Origin: Pelomyxa schiedti
Taxonomy: Eukaryota; Evosea; Pelobiontida; Pelomyxidae
DNA: 57,648 nucleotides
Assembly (NCBI GenBank): GCA_020536535.1
Contig: JAHLWZ010000892.1
Coordinates: forward strand, 1 to 57,648
Reading direction: 5' to 3'
Shown here: positions 24,264 to 36,240 of the stretch, piece after piece
Layout of the letters: every line of letters begins with the position of its first letter
How positions within the stretch are numbered: the first letter of the stretch is position 1
The notes under the pieces: model-generated
Told to the model about the DNA's origin: nothing
What the model saw: only the letters and a program-made list of their open reading frames with translations
Database searches by the model: none
Position numbers and translations under genes: made by a program

Positions 24264-27010
24264 CTACTGAGAGCTCGTCATTAGACGAACACCCTGGGTT
24301 GGTGGTAGATCAGTAGGGTGTGATTTGAGGTACGACTCAAATTCGGCAACGGGCGCAGCACCATTTGGACCAAGCTTGCATAAAATCTGTTTAGCAACAA
24401 CAACAACAACAACAAGGGAACACCATTGTGAGTTTTGGATTATTTGGGGGGATAACATATTTACCCCGTCGACGGCGGAATAGTCACTGAGCATGCTCAC
24501 TTTCTCAGCATCGAGCGACTCTACTCTTCCAATGTATTCATGGACACGTATTGGTTCTTGGAATCCCCTCACAGGGATGTAACCCAGGCATCGCCACACG
24601 AAGTCAGGCCCGGAGCCGTTGCGAATTGCATCTGTAACAAGTACTGTTGTGTGTAAGTCTTTGTTCAATGGCTCCAGCCTTGCTGCCAGATTCACGCTTG
24701 AACCAAGAATGGTGTAATTAAGCCGCTCTGAGCTTCCCACTTTCTTTTTGTTAGTGGAATAATGGATTGAGATTTAGATACCGTTTCCGGCATGTACTTC
24801 CCCGTAATGCATTCCTATTCGCACTTTCATTGTGATGTGATATTGGCGTTCCACGTCTGTATTGATTCTTACTAATTCTGTGAGGATTTCATCCAGAGCC
24901 TTGCAGGCTTTTGGTATAGGATCTTTAACTTTTTCAGGACAACCCCAGAAGGCCATTATGCTTAAAGAATATTAAACTACAAAATGGTGACTGAGATTAT
25001 ACCTATCCCCAATGTATTTGTCAATGACACCACTGTTGGAGGTCAGAATCTGAGAAAAACTTTCGAACATGGTTTTGAGAATCTCAATAACAATTTGAGG
25101 TCCATGTTTATCCATCAAATGTGTGAATTCAACTATATCCAGGAAGAATATGGTGGCGGTAGTTTTCCCAACTCCAACTTCAGCAAATTGTTGTTTTCTC
25201 AGCAGGTCTTTCACCACCAACCTCGGGACATACTTTGAGAATGAAGAAACTGCAACTTGCATCCTCTTTGCCTCCACTTGTAGACTTGACACATCACTGA
25301 TATGGGAGAAAGACCCCGCGTCATTTGCCATTTCGAAGTCCATATTACCCAAATGAAATAACTGCTGTTTAATGTCTACAAGTGGCCGTGACAGCCAGAA
25401 GGAGATTGCTACACTTGCAGTAAGAGCCAGAATGAGAATCAGTCCCTCTGAAACTACCACAAGTATCAAGGTGAGCTGGGTTGTGTGAATTTGTTGTTGA
25501 TTTTCAGAATCAATCTCGCCAAGGAAGTCCAGTCTTGGTGTCACTAGGAAAAGTCTGAAGGCAACACCACCCCCTGTAACCTTGATGTGCAGTAAGGTCG
25601 TGTACAATTGTTTCAAGGAAGTTACATTGACAAGAACTGAGTCTACTAGGATGTCACCTTCCATTGTCATTTGACTTGGATATCCAGAATCGATCCACTG
25701 TTGCACCATGTTTCTTACCTCAGGGTAAGGACTGGCAACCTGCATCAAGGAATTGGTAAGTTGGTTCTTCTTTGAACGTTTACTCACAGCAGGACAAGAC
25801 GTGTTTACAGTTGGAATATATGATGTATTTGTGCTGGCAACCAGATTGAAGTTTGCGCCTTCAACGAGTAATGCCCAACCATTTGGGCTGTGCTTTATGG
25901 TGAGAAGATAGTTGTTCAAACCGGAGATGGCAAAAGCTGCAACAGTGACCGGAAACTAGCCAATCAGAGTAAACAAGTGGGAGGGAAATAGTGTACATTA
26001 TTTGCCGCTCTTGGGTAAAGGGCTTCTGGAAAGGCATACGAAACAGAGATTACTTTACCCTCACCAGGTGTTAGACTCCAAAAAGGAGAAGACCACGCAG
26101 CATTATTGATAAGTATGCCTGTTGTATGTGGCCTTGACCACCATGGACGACCATTCAGTGTTGGCATGGTGAGATTGCTGGCCCAGATTTTTGTTGGCGT
26201 GAGGTCTGCAGTATAGTACCAATAAGTCATAGTTGTTGAGTTACACTAAGACTCTGTCAGAGGAACTGTGAGCAACTTCTTACATACTTGATCCCAGGTT
26301 CCATATATATTCTGTGCGTATGCCCTGCGGAATTGGTGTTGACAACCACTGGAATCCTCCCATGCGCATTGAAGGCTCAGGGTATAAGGCCAGAATTGTG
26401 AGGACATTGGAATAAACACTTCCTGTAACATAGACTCTAACAGCCGAGTTTCTTTCAACTGCAGGAGAGGAAGTCTGGCCAACTGCTTTGAAAGAAGTTC
26501 CACTGACTTTTTGGACACTTTGAGTGGGAAATCACTAGTGGGGAACATACTGTGACAGGGTCTGCCATTAGCTTTGAAAGTTTATCAGATATAGTTGTTA
26601 CAACACTTCCCCTGTATGTAGCCAGATGCATGTCAGTGGTTTCCTTTTACAAAAATCAGTGGAGACAACAAAATACCAAACGAGGCCAACTCACTCTGGC
26701 AACTCGGGAAAGTGAATGTAAACTCTGTCTCCATAAAACAGAAGTTGGAAGAAGACAAGCAACCACCACAAAGGAAACCATGGCAGTGGAAAAAACAATG
26801 AGGAGAACCCGCAATGAAACTTGCAAACCCTTTCCTACATAATAGAAATGTCAACTCCCTTTGTTTTTTCCCTACAACAAAAAAAAAAAAATAGTGGCAG
26901 GCAAGTTAATGTGGTAGGTACTCACGTTTTGGTGCGGGGGACTTTCCCCTTCCGCTCAATGACGAATTGGCAGTGCCAATCCTACTTCTGGTTGTGCTTA
27001 GAGTGTCCAT
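24264..27010 (-). CDS. Receptor-type adenylyl cyclase (class III) with Cache-like ectodomain
   Basis: Makes cAMP at the plasma membrane. The start at 27010 gives MDTLSTTRSRIGTANSSLSG; the first intron joins APK to RKGLQVSLRVLLIVFSTAMV, transmembrane helix 1. An ectodomain of roughly 350 residues with PHTTGILINNAAWSSPFWS and EGKVISVSYAFP looks like a double Cache sensor. Helix 2 is LILVVVSEGLILILALTASV. The catalytic domain shows FFLDIVEFTHLM (metal Asp), VIDKYIGDR (second metal Asp, and Lys at the purine-recognition site), VRIGMHYGEVHAGNG and NYTILGSSVNLAARLE (transition-state Asn and Arg). Lys with Thr at the two specificity positions favours ATP over GTP. One catalytic domain implies a homodimer. 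It is head-to-head with the PCYT2 gene across a 523-nt gap. Confidence 0.88.
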
Positions 27011-27533
27011 TGACTCCAGTGGCACGCCGGTCTCGGGGGCAACCCGCGAACCTCTGTGCATGGCTGTTGTTGGTTTTTTTTTGTTTGTTGCAATTTTTTC
27101 ATTCGGGGTGGTTGTCTCGGGGAGGGCTTGAAATACGGGACCAGCGGAACTTCAACTCACCGATACAGGATCTGTGTGATATTTCGGGTAATGAGATACT
27201 CCTCTTTTTCTCAGAGGTGGAGAATTCCCTTTCTCCATTAAGCAGCCCCATCTGGTGGATGCCTTCCTCTGACAGGAACGAGTCACAAAACACATCAGGC
27301 TTCGAAGCACAGTTAGGTTGATCTTCCTCATAGACCGCCTGACCTCACTCCCATAGATCATCAGACTTGTTAGTCCGATGCTTCTCTGGAAATTACCAGT
27401 CGAACTTCTCCTGGTGAAGGGGCCTGCCAAACTGCCCGAGTTGAACCATCCGCCCTTAGAGTCCCGCTCCCCCTCCAAGATCGAACTTTGTTTGTTTGAC
27501 TGATCGGTGAAAGTATGATAACAAAAAGGGACG
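27011..27533. promoter_or_regulatory. Divergent intergenic region between cyclase and PCYT2 genes
   Basis: No convincing gene lies here. Since the adenylyl cyclase and the cytidylyltransferase diverge from it, both promoters must lie inside. Open frames on the minus strand show no family features. I do not see a clear TATA box or repeated operator. Confidence 0.4.
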
Positions 27534-29136
27534 ATGACAACGGAAACACGGAGGCCAAGGATTTGGCTTGACGGGTGGGTGGACGGCATCGGTTTTAGTT
27601 TGAGACCTTTCCCTCACATCAATACATATCATTGAAGTTGCTTTGACTTGACGCACTGGGGCCACGCAAACGTAATCAGGCAGGCCCGAGTCCATGTTGG
27701 TGGTGACCCCTACGTTGTAGTGGGAGTTCATGAAGACCAAGAAATTGCTCGCGTGAAGGTATTCGTTCCATTATTTCTCCGCTCGCTATCATTCTGTATT
27801 CCTCACCTTTTATGTTACAGCATACACCGCCTGTATGTACTCAGGCAGAACGGTATGCTGCTGTCAGGGCAATTAGATGGGTAGATGAAGTGGTGGAAGC
27901 TGTACCGTGAGTTTCTTCCTTTTCTTCTTCCCTTTCACTTAGATGGTCTTTTCTTTTTGGCCAAAAGCTATTCGCCATCCTTGCCATTAATGAGAAAGCA
28001 TAACGTAAGTCACAAAGTAAAAATGCAAGTCACCAACCTCACAAACGTTCAACTGTAATATCTGCTCCTCACTAGTGATTTAGATTGACTTTGTGATCCA
28101 TGGTGATGGTACTCTTTTGTCGCTTTGTCATAAGCCATTTTATTGAAGTGCAGATATTGCTGTCGACACGAATGGTAGGAATTGTTATGAAGAAATCATA
28201 TCAGCAGGCATGATGAAGTACGCACCTCAAACGAGTTTTCCATTCAAATCTTGTCTAGAATTGTTCCACGTACAGAGGGAGTGAGCACCACCGACCTCAT
28301 TCAACGCATGCTCGACTCTACTACAGGAAACCTCGGTGCCCCAAAGTTGTTTATGCTTTCTGCTCGCAGAATCACTGAATTTGGGGGCTTCACTAAGAAA
28401 CCATTAGTTGTTATCTTCATTATTTGCATCCCTTCTCACTATTCTTCTATGTCCAGCCAAGCGATGTTCTTGTTTATACCGATGGTGTGTTTGATCTTCT
28501 GCATGCCGGGCATATCGAATTCCTTAGGAGGTCAAAGGAGCTTGGCACATACCTTGTAGTTGGCATTTTTGATGATGAAGTAAGGGCTATCCACCAAACT
28601 TCTTCTGACGCTCTTGAAAGGAAGTGAAGAGGAGAACCGGTAAGTACCCCATTATGAGCCTCCACGAACGTGTAATGTCTGTTATGGCATGCAAGGTAAC
28701 TTTATTTTAACTTTTGGCACAATACTCATCCGATAGTACGTCGACGATGTGGTAATTGGAGCACCAGCAGCGATTTCCAAGGACATGATCACAGCTGTAT
28801 GCAAACATTACCTATTCCTGAATCAACCCAAAGCGGTAGATGAATTTGAGGTTTATAACACATGGTCTCCTCTACCGCGCCGCTGCCAGCAGTGCTGATC
28901 CCTATGTGGTATTTGCAAAGAACAAGAAAATAAAGTTACTAACAACCGCAGGTACCAAAGGAAATGGGACTGTACCGTGAAATTTCCTCCGAGAGTACTT
29001 TAACAACCGAAGAAATTGCCAACCGCGTCGCACGTGCACAAGCAGAGTAAGTCATCCACACTCTATACTCAATGCAAGATCTTTATACACAAACAGGTAC
29101 CAAGAACGTAATCTTCGGAAAGCTTCAAGCCATTGA
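27534..29136 (+). CDS. PCYT2: Ethanolamine-phosphate cytidylyltransferase
   Basis: Forms CDP-ethanolamine from CTP and phosphoethanolamine, the committed step of phosphatidylethanolamine synthesis (Kennedy pathway). Two nucleotidyltransferase domains are visible, as usual for this enzyme. Domain 1: RIWLDGCFDLTHWGHANVIR (HxGH as HWGH), AIRWVDEVVEAVPY, then RTEGVSTTDLIQRML. Domain 2: VLVYTDGVFDLLHAGHIEFL (HAGH), ELGTYLVVGIFDDE, then YVDDVVIGAPAAI. The first exon (from the ATG at 27534) ends inside the Gly codon of LDGCFD, which splices perfectly. About nine introns. The stop at 29134-29136 follows NLRKASSH. Confidence 0.93.
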
Positions 29137-29310
29137 CACATACCCAACCATCCCATTCCCCAAAGAAATAATAAAAAATATGAACACAAGATCCACCTGC
29201 AGGGATCAGATGTCTCCGTTTTTTTCATGTTCCATCAGAAACTAAGGTGTAACTGCATTATTGGAATATTTCCAACCTCGAAGACAAAAAACAAACAAAT
29301 CAAACAAGCA

Positions 29311-30917
29311 ATGGTCGGGGAGGAGCGTGTGCGGCGAGATCTTGTGGTCATTGGCTTGGTAGTGGCCTTGCAATGTGCATTTGTGTACTGTGCACCGGCG
29401 ACTGTGGTTTCCGTGCTGCCGAACCCTGTTACTGAGCCTCGGAAATGTGGCTTGAGTTCACGTACGGCACTGCCATGCCAAACTCAATTGCTTTTCACTC
29501 GCCGCGATTTGGAGGCACTAACTTCGTGCTCGAAGCCTCAAGAGTGTGCGACCCTGATAGATTTCTCTCCGATACGGCTATAAATGATATAAACCTGTGG
29601 ATTGATAGAATCGGTACGGAGGCAAGGGCAGACTGCAGCCCAGAAAAAGAGGTTACATGATGATAACAAGCACCATTAATTAGTTTCAGGGCTATCAAGC
29701 TGCAGTTCTTGTGCTTCGTACAATGGTCGGTTACACGCCCAGTGTTAGTACACCATTGCATGACGCACAGACACTTGCAACTGCTGCTATGGATTCGTGG
29801 GGTGTAGGACATGCTGGATGCAATGATGGAATTGTACTACTTGTTTCAATAAGTGAGAGGGTTGTTTACGTTTCAACTGGTGTTTATAACTATCAACGAC
29901 AGCCACTCGGGCTTACTTGAACTAGGTGCCTCAACAAAGAAAGTACTAACAGAACTAGCAGTAGATACTGTACTAGATCTCATGATACCTCATTTGAAGA
30001 AGCAGCAGTACGATAACGCCGTTGATGTACAGTCCCTATTCCCTCTTTCCTCTCAGATAAACTTAAGGTGGGTGTGCAAGCAATTTACAAAATACTTACT
30101 GGAGAACTGAAACCAACACATCCGACTCTGAACATGTTCATTGGTGCTTTTTGGTTTATTGTTGTATCTTTGTTCATAGTTGCATTAATTTCATCGTATC
30201 TCCCACTTCTTTCTCACAGTTCACCTGTAATCGTCACAATAGGTGTACCCGCTCTTCCTCTTATACGCGATGTCGCAGTCAATTGCAGAGGATCGAGCAA
30301 GATAGAGCTGCAGCACTGTTGCAGCCGAAGACTAGCTCGGATGTGTGCTATCCAACAACTTCGTGCCCGATATGTCTAGAAGATTTCACCACTCGCACGA
30401 TTACTTTGGTGTTACCTTGTGGTCACAAATTTTGCAAGGTATATTGGCTTCACGGATTTAGCTTACATGGATTTAGACTTGTTTATCAGCTTGGGAAAAT
30501 CAGTCTTCAACGTGTCCTGTTTGTCGTGCTGATTTTTCCTCTAGTAAGTCTGCTTTTAACTCCAATGCAGGCAACTTACAAAAACAACAGGTTCACTCTC
30601 TTCCGTTGACAAAGAAGTTGTTTTCCGACTCAATTCCATCAACCGGCTTTATCCACAATATGTACCAAGAGTATGCTGCCATAACAAAACTACGGTTATT
30701 TATTTCCGCAAACAGACAATGCTTATTGCCTGGACATCAAATCCCCGAGGAACCTTCTCCACTGACACGTGAGCTCACCACTCAACCCACGTTCACTTTT
30801 AAGCTAACATTCAAAAGGGCATTTGTTAGCCGAAATCCCAGCAAGAGCACATCTTCCAGCAGATTATTTGGAGGTGGTTCAAGTGCCGGTTCTGGCGGTC
30901 ATGGCCGTTCTTGGTAA
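29311..30917 (+). CDS. TPM-domain membrane protein with RING finger
   Basis: The start at 29311 gives a signal peptide (RRDLVVIGLVVALQCAFVYC). The TPM domain follows: FTYGTAMPNSIAFHSPR, WGVGHAGCNDGIVLLVSIS, VVYVSTG, then VLDLMIPHLKKQQYDNAVD. A transmembrane helix comes next (FIGAFWFIVVSLFIVALISS). Downstream is a RING: CPICLEDF, LPCGHKFC, then CLSAW and CPVCRADF, spaced as C3HC4. The tail GGGSSAGSGGHGRSW is typical of TPM proteins. Known for the family: TPM domains occur in membrane proteins involved in photosystem repair and receptor modulation; a cytosolic RING suggests a membrane E3 ligase, which is inference. Exon 1 joins through a 29-nt intron after SVLPNP. The stop is at 30915-30917. 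Confidence 0.8.
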
Positions 30918-31217
30918 CAACCGCTGCCGGTCGAATCGTCAGGGAACTTTTTTGGCAACATTCACACATCGCTTTATTTTTCTCTTTGCTATGACTTCAG
31001 TTTCTTCGAGCAGTCGAGTTCACCAAGACCAACTTCGCTGGGAATTCTGATAAGTGAACAAATCGAGGCTAGCGAACTCAATCTGGTGTAACAGTGTTAG
31101 GAGCTTTGACCTTTTTTTCTTCGTATGAACTTTTTCCCTTGAAATGCGAAATTTCGCCCTCGGCGACGGAGCAAGGAGGAGAAAAACAAAAATAACCAAT
31201 CATCAAAGAAGCGAGAG

Positions 31218-32918
31218 ATGTGGCAAACAACCGGCGGTGACGGCGAGAAGAAAGATCTGCTGACCGTAGATCACCTCGTGTCGGTTTTGCGTCAACGGCA
31301 ACCTGTCGGTGTAGCGGGGCCGGAAGGGAACTTGCTGTTTTTCCCGTCTTCGTCAGCGTCTTCCACTCGTTCCGTGATTTCGTCAGCAACTTCACCATCT
31401 ACGTCGCCGTCACATTCACCGACTTTCGCGTCTCCAATAAGCTGGACACGTTTGGTGTCTTCGTCGTCACCTTCGCCGCCTTGTTCGTCCACGTCGCCTA
31501 CGATGCCACCGTCATCATCTTCCCCGTCGCTGAAGGGCTATTCTGATATATATGTGCCGTGCATGTCTCAGCAGTGGTCGGATGGTCCTCACTCCAAGAC
31601 ACGTGACCTAACCGGATTGTTACTGGCTCGGGAGCACAACTCGAATTCCCGTTACCCTACCTCCTCGACAACTCCCACTGGTTTCAATTTTTTTTTTCCC
31701 TTTGTTCTCAGCGATTTACCACTACTCTTAGAAGACAACAACACTTTGTTTTCTACGATTGCACAAGCGCGCACTTTAAGTGCCCAATTGAACCCTGCAC
31801 CATCACCATCCTGCCGATGTTCTCCATCTCTGCACACCGAATTTGATGACAGTTTAATAGCGTTGGGGCTCTCAACCTCAAAGATATATCGGTTCAAGAC
31901 TGAGGAGGTCTGCATTTTGGCATCCCGTTAAAACTAAAATCCTTCAAGATGTGGATAGAAATCCCGCGGTCATGGCGGTTGTCCCACTTAATGGACGAGT
32001 CAGTGATTTTTCAAGCGGGACTAGCTGCCAAGTGTTGCCGGCCAGGATCTTCACAGGGTTAGTCTTTGTCACTATTCCTTGATTTCTCACCAGTCTTACT
32101 TCAGAGGTCACTTGCTCAAAGTGCCTTCATAAAAAAGTTGTAACAATATCTGTAACCTCATTGCACCCATTCTATCACGCCCCTAGTGGCATGGAGAAGT
32201 ACCCATTTAGTATCAAATCACTATGTACTTCTTCCAGGTATCTTCTGAGAGCACAGCTTTCTTTAAATTTAAAATTTATTTAGGGATCACTTAAGAACTG
32301 CACTAGTAGCCACAGTTTCTCTCCCCAACTGCTCCAAAACACTTCAGAGCAAACCCTTTCACATCCTCTCTAGATGTTACAAAAAAGGTTTAGCCCCCCA
32401 TAGTATTTTTGTTTTTTTTTAAGAAAGTTGTCATAAAGATACACCAGGACCTGTCGCAGTAAAGCAACAGCCATCCCTGGGACCTTTGCTGGTGAACCCC
32501 GATATAAATTTCCTTTCATCAAGTAAATCACACTTCCCCGGTGTCTGGCTAACTTCCATCAGCAATAAGCGTTGTTGTAAGACTTGTCCTGATTGACATG
32601 GATGACCTGCAAACGGAGGAAATCCTGAGACCCGTTTCCGATCTCATGAAACAATATGCTGGGGGTGGTGGCTTCCTTGGCATTCAGTTCCGTAGACTTT
32701 CATCAAAACCAGTTTTGCCATCTCCACCCACTGACATAGCACCAGCATGCCCAGCTAACATCTGGGCTGCAGTTGCAAGCTTCAAGAGCCTGCAGGATGC
32801 TGTCAGTGCTCTGTCCTTCTATGACCACTATGCCAAAAACAGGACCAGGAATCCTTTCAACTGTGACCTGGATTCAATGGGCAAACTCAAGAGCGTCGTT
32901 GTAATTACCAACTTCTGA
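31218..32918 (+). CDS. Protein of unknown function, Ser/Thr-rich N-terminus
   Basis: I cannot assign a family. The N-terminus reads MWQTTGGDGEKKDLLTVDHL, then an acidic/Ser-rich low-complexity stretch. The middle exons splice in frame: MWIEIPRSWRLSHLMDESV, then EVTCSKCLHKKVVTISVTSL, GMEKYPFSIKSLCTSSR, DHLRTALVATVSLPNCSKTL and SKPFHILSRCYKKE. The SKPFHILSR segment resembles the end of Ig-like folds in some transcription factors, a weak clue. The intron 32541-32562 (22 nt) joins KSHFP to AISVVVRLVLIDMDDLQTEE. The C-terminal part with KQYAGGGGFLGIQFRRL ends at the TAA/TGA after KSVVVITNF. Without the 22-nt intron the model would split into two genes separated by one base. Confidence 0.6.
32541..32562 (+). 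other. 22-nt GT-AG intron (orphan gene)
   Basis: It begins GTGTCT and ends ATCAG. It splits an Ala codon (G + CA) and joins two long open exons. If retained, a TGA follows at 32594-32596. Confidence 0.75.
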
Positions 32919-33013
32919 GTGTGAAAAATACAATAATTTCTTTTTTGTTTTGTAGAAGAAACAAGAACTGTGTTCGTTCTCTTCTTTTCTCATGGGAAAT
33001 CCTCCCCAATTCT

Positions 33014-35866
33014 TTATTCATCTTCCATGGCAGGAATATCACGAGGAGACATTGGCCGAGAATTGGTGGTGCTCTGTTGTTGTTCGACCGCCGGCAATAA
33101 CACGTCTTGTGTTGCCTGGGGTGGTTGTGGTGTGATGAGCTGTGTAGTAGAAGAAGATGATGATGATGGCGACGACGTTGTGCCAGAGGCTGTTGGTGTG
33201 GCAACGCCCTGCTGTGGTGTGAGAGTGGAAGGCGGTACAAGTGCAGGCACAATGGTCGTCGATGGTGGAGGCAGCGGAAGCGGCGGGCTGCTTGCTCGGT
33301 GTGTTGTGCTGGTTGTCGAGGTGGAGGGGGAGTTTGAAACCGCGCTCGTTAGCATGGTTGGCGGGGTCGGCGTGGATGTGGGTGTGGTTGTGGTTGTTGG
33401 CGTTGATGTGGATGCCGATGTGGGTGACATTAGTGCTTGCGTGAGTGCTGTTATTTGATTGTGTATTGGCGTTGTCGAGGGGAAGGATGGCGGTAGCCCA
33501 GCTCCTGCCAAACCTTGGTGTAGGTTGACAGCCATTGGTGGCAGGGACGGGTTGTAGCGCCATATCCTTGCTCTGAAATCTCCACTACCGGTTGCAAAAA
33601 GTCCACCAGTGTTGCTAAGTGCAATGCTAATGACTGCATACCACAAGATAAGAGTACAATAAACTGATTATGGATACTACCAGAATTTTTGTGGCCGTAG
33701 AGTACTATATCTGGACACCCTGAGCTGTCCCAGAATTGTACAGACCGGTCTTTAGAGCCACTCACAAGCCATCTTCCGTCTGGAGAAAAAGCAACAGAGA
33801 GGACATAGTCTTTGTGTGCTGTGAGGGTGGCATGACAACGTGAGCGATGTCGCACAGAGATGTGCAGGTCCCACATCTTGATGGTGCGATCAAGAGACCC
33901 AGATGCAAGAAGCTTCCCTGTACAGTATCAACTTATTTTTAGCATTGTTTTATGGAAATAATAACCATCAGGGGAAAATGCAACAGAGTAAACAGAGTCA
34001 TCATGCCCTTCAAACCTCTCCAAAAAGTAGCCTGTGCTTGCATCCCACACACGGATAATGTGATCAAGGGAACCCTAGATTCTGTCAAAAACTCCAGTAG
34101 CGTCGTTTGCTTACTGCTGCTATCATTTTGTCATCTGGACTTACTGCCACTGAGGTAACTCCATCTTTTGGTCCGACTTCGTCGTTACCCAAAGTGTGGA
34201 GGATCTAAATCGTCGTGATCACAAGGGACATCTCGAACTTGGAATACCTTGCCAGTTTCAACAGACCAAATTTTGACATGTCGATCTCCACTTCCAGAAA
34301 CAATGAATTTTCCGTCATGAGAAAAAGCCAACGCATAAATATCGTTGTCATGCCCTGCAAGTGTTGCCTTGAGTTGTTCCCTAGCAATGTCCCAGAGCTA
34401 TTACTTGTAAGTGGGACATGAATGAACACAAAAATCCACTTTGACAGTCCTGTCCTCTGCACCAGTTGCTAGAATAGAGCCATCTGGGCTGAAACATACA
34501 GCTCTGATGTACAAATCACATTCCATATTGATCTCTTCTGGTGGGGGAAAACTTCTGAAAATTTACTTAGTTCCTCATTTTCGTACACAATCTGAGATGC
34601 CTACCGTATTTTTTTCCCAGTTTCCACTTCAAAGATTTGAGCCGTTCTGTTGCATCCAGTAGCAACATATTTGCCGTCTTCACTGAATTTCACACAGCAT
34701 ACAACTGTGTTGTGACTGAGGGTGTGCAGTAATTCCACAGTTAACTTTGTGTTCACTCCTTGTGGAGAACTAGGTGGTAATTTCGTAAGTCGTTCCTTGA
34801 TAGAACAGTGCTGGTTGGAGAGCGATGCAGGCCAAGTGTTTAAATTTGTTTAAAAAGAAGGGGAAGGCACAGTGAAATCCAATCATTTGTTGTATCTTTT
34901 TTGGCTTTTGGTTTTTCTTCACCTAAAAGAAGTGAGCCTGTGAATAGAATGAAGGAATGGACCTATAATTGGAGGGGGTTCCTAACAGACATTTTTTTGT
35001 TGTTATTTAGTGATGCCAACAGAAAAGCATTTATGGAACCTGTGTGAGTCGCAAATTCGTTGCTGATGTGATTGGAGGAATTGGTGACTCGAGCTGCTTC
35101 TTTAATAGGGCCATTTCTTCTTCGTAGCTAGTGGAAAAAGTTACATTTTAGAGTAAACTGCAGCTTAAAAAGTACGATTGCTTTAATTCGTTGTGTTGTC
35201 TTTCCATTGCCCCTAATTCAGAGAGAATGTCACCAACACTTACCAACTGCTGTTGAACTAGGTGTACAAACATCAGTTCAAATTTTGAAGGCAGGAGAGC
35301 ATTACGTTTTTTCTCAATTTCATCTCGTTGCGCCTTGTACAACTGACATTCCTTTGCGAGCATTTCAACTTCCTGCTTGAATTGGTCTATAAGCTCCACG
35401 CACCTCGACGGGATTTGTGGAAAGACAGCTGCCTGGAAAGGATGAATCGAGAACAAGAACAGAGCGACGCAAATGAATAAATTTTGTGGGGGAAAAAAAA
35501 AAAAAAAGTAAGCACCACTTGAGGTTGTTGAAGTTGTTGTAACAGTTGCATCTGCAAGAATTGCTGCGTAGCCTGTGGCACGGTCGCGGCGCTCAGGCCC
35601 AGGCCCAGGCCCGTTGGCGGGGACGCCGGCGGCCCCTGCGACGTCGCGTTGCTGAGGGACGCGAGCAGCGGCAGACCAGCAGCCTGCGTGTTCGCCAACT
35701 GCTGGAGAAGTTGCAACTGTAACGCCGTCGACGAGCCTACGCCAACAAGTGAGTTCGCCGACGACGAGGACGACGAGGAAGACGACGAAGGAACAACACC
35801 GCCGCCGCGAGATCTGGACGACGATGAGGACATCGGGATCTGAGACTGCGTTCCTGAAGGAAACAT
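33014..35866 (-). CDS. TUP1: Tup1-like WD40 transcriptional corepressor
   Basis: Tup1/Groucho-type corepressors tetramerise through the N-terminus and bind regulators by a seven-blade propeller. Seen: a Ser/Gln-rich start ([18 protein letters not shown]), then the helical oligomerisation region [20 protein letters not shown] and [17 protein letters not shown], continuing [11 protein letters not shown] and [15 protein letters not shown]. After a linker come WD repeats, among them [20 protein letters not shown] and [20 protein letters not shown] with ARIWRYNP. A long Thr/Ser/Pro-rich tail follows the last blade and ends RDIPAMEDE, which is unusual since Tup1 normally ends at the propeller. Introns are short; the one after QLQQPQV carries a long T tract. 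A Tup1 assignment rests on the N-terminal coil plus propeller. Confidence 0.8.
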
Positions 35867-36240
35867 TTTCCTCCTGCTGCTGCGTGGTGTGACACACACC
35901 GACCGTATTGATGGTGATGTGGGTGGAAGAACACAAGATGGTTTTTCTTTTTTTTCTGTTTTTTTCCTCCCTTGTTGCTCTGAAAAGTACCTGTTGATGA
36001 TTTTCCGCTTTAGTAAATCCGTGAAGTATTTCCGATTTCGAACAGTGGAGCATCGGTGCATAGAGGAAATTCGGCCTCTTCCTCTTGGTGTCCAGTTGTT
36101 TTTTCTTCCCCCGTTCTTTTGGCATAGTTTCCCGGCGAAGCTGTCAAACAGTCTTTTAAGAGTAGGTGGGACAGAACATTCAATCAATTATCAAAAAGAA
36201 GGGTTGTTGAGGTGTGAGTTAGTAGCAGGTAGTGTGGAGG

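Noticed and set aside
27152-27589. Minus-strand open frame of 145 codons in the divergent intergenic region
   Set aside because: No recognisable domain and it overlaps the first exon of PCYT2.
32598-32918. Separate small gene starting one base after a TGA
   Set aside because: The 22-nt intron just upstream joins it to the preceding exons in frame, and the strand reading into the ATG (RLVLID) continues the same protein.
32970-33458. Plus-strand Val/Gly-rich open frame
   Set aside because: Antisense of the Thr/Ser/Pro tail of the Tup1-like gene.
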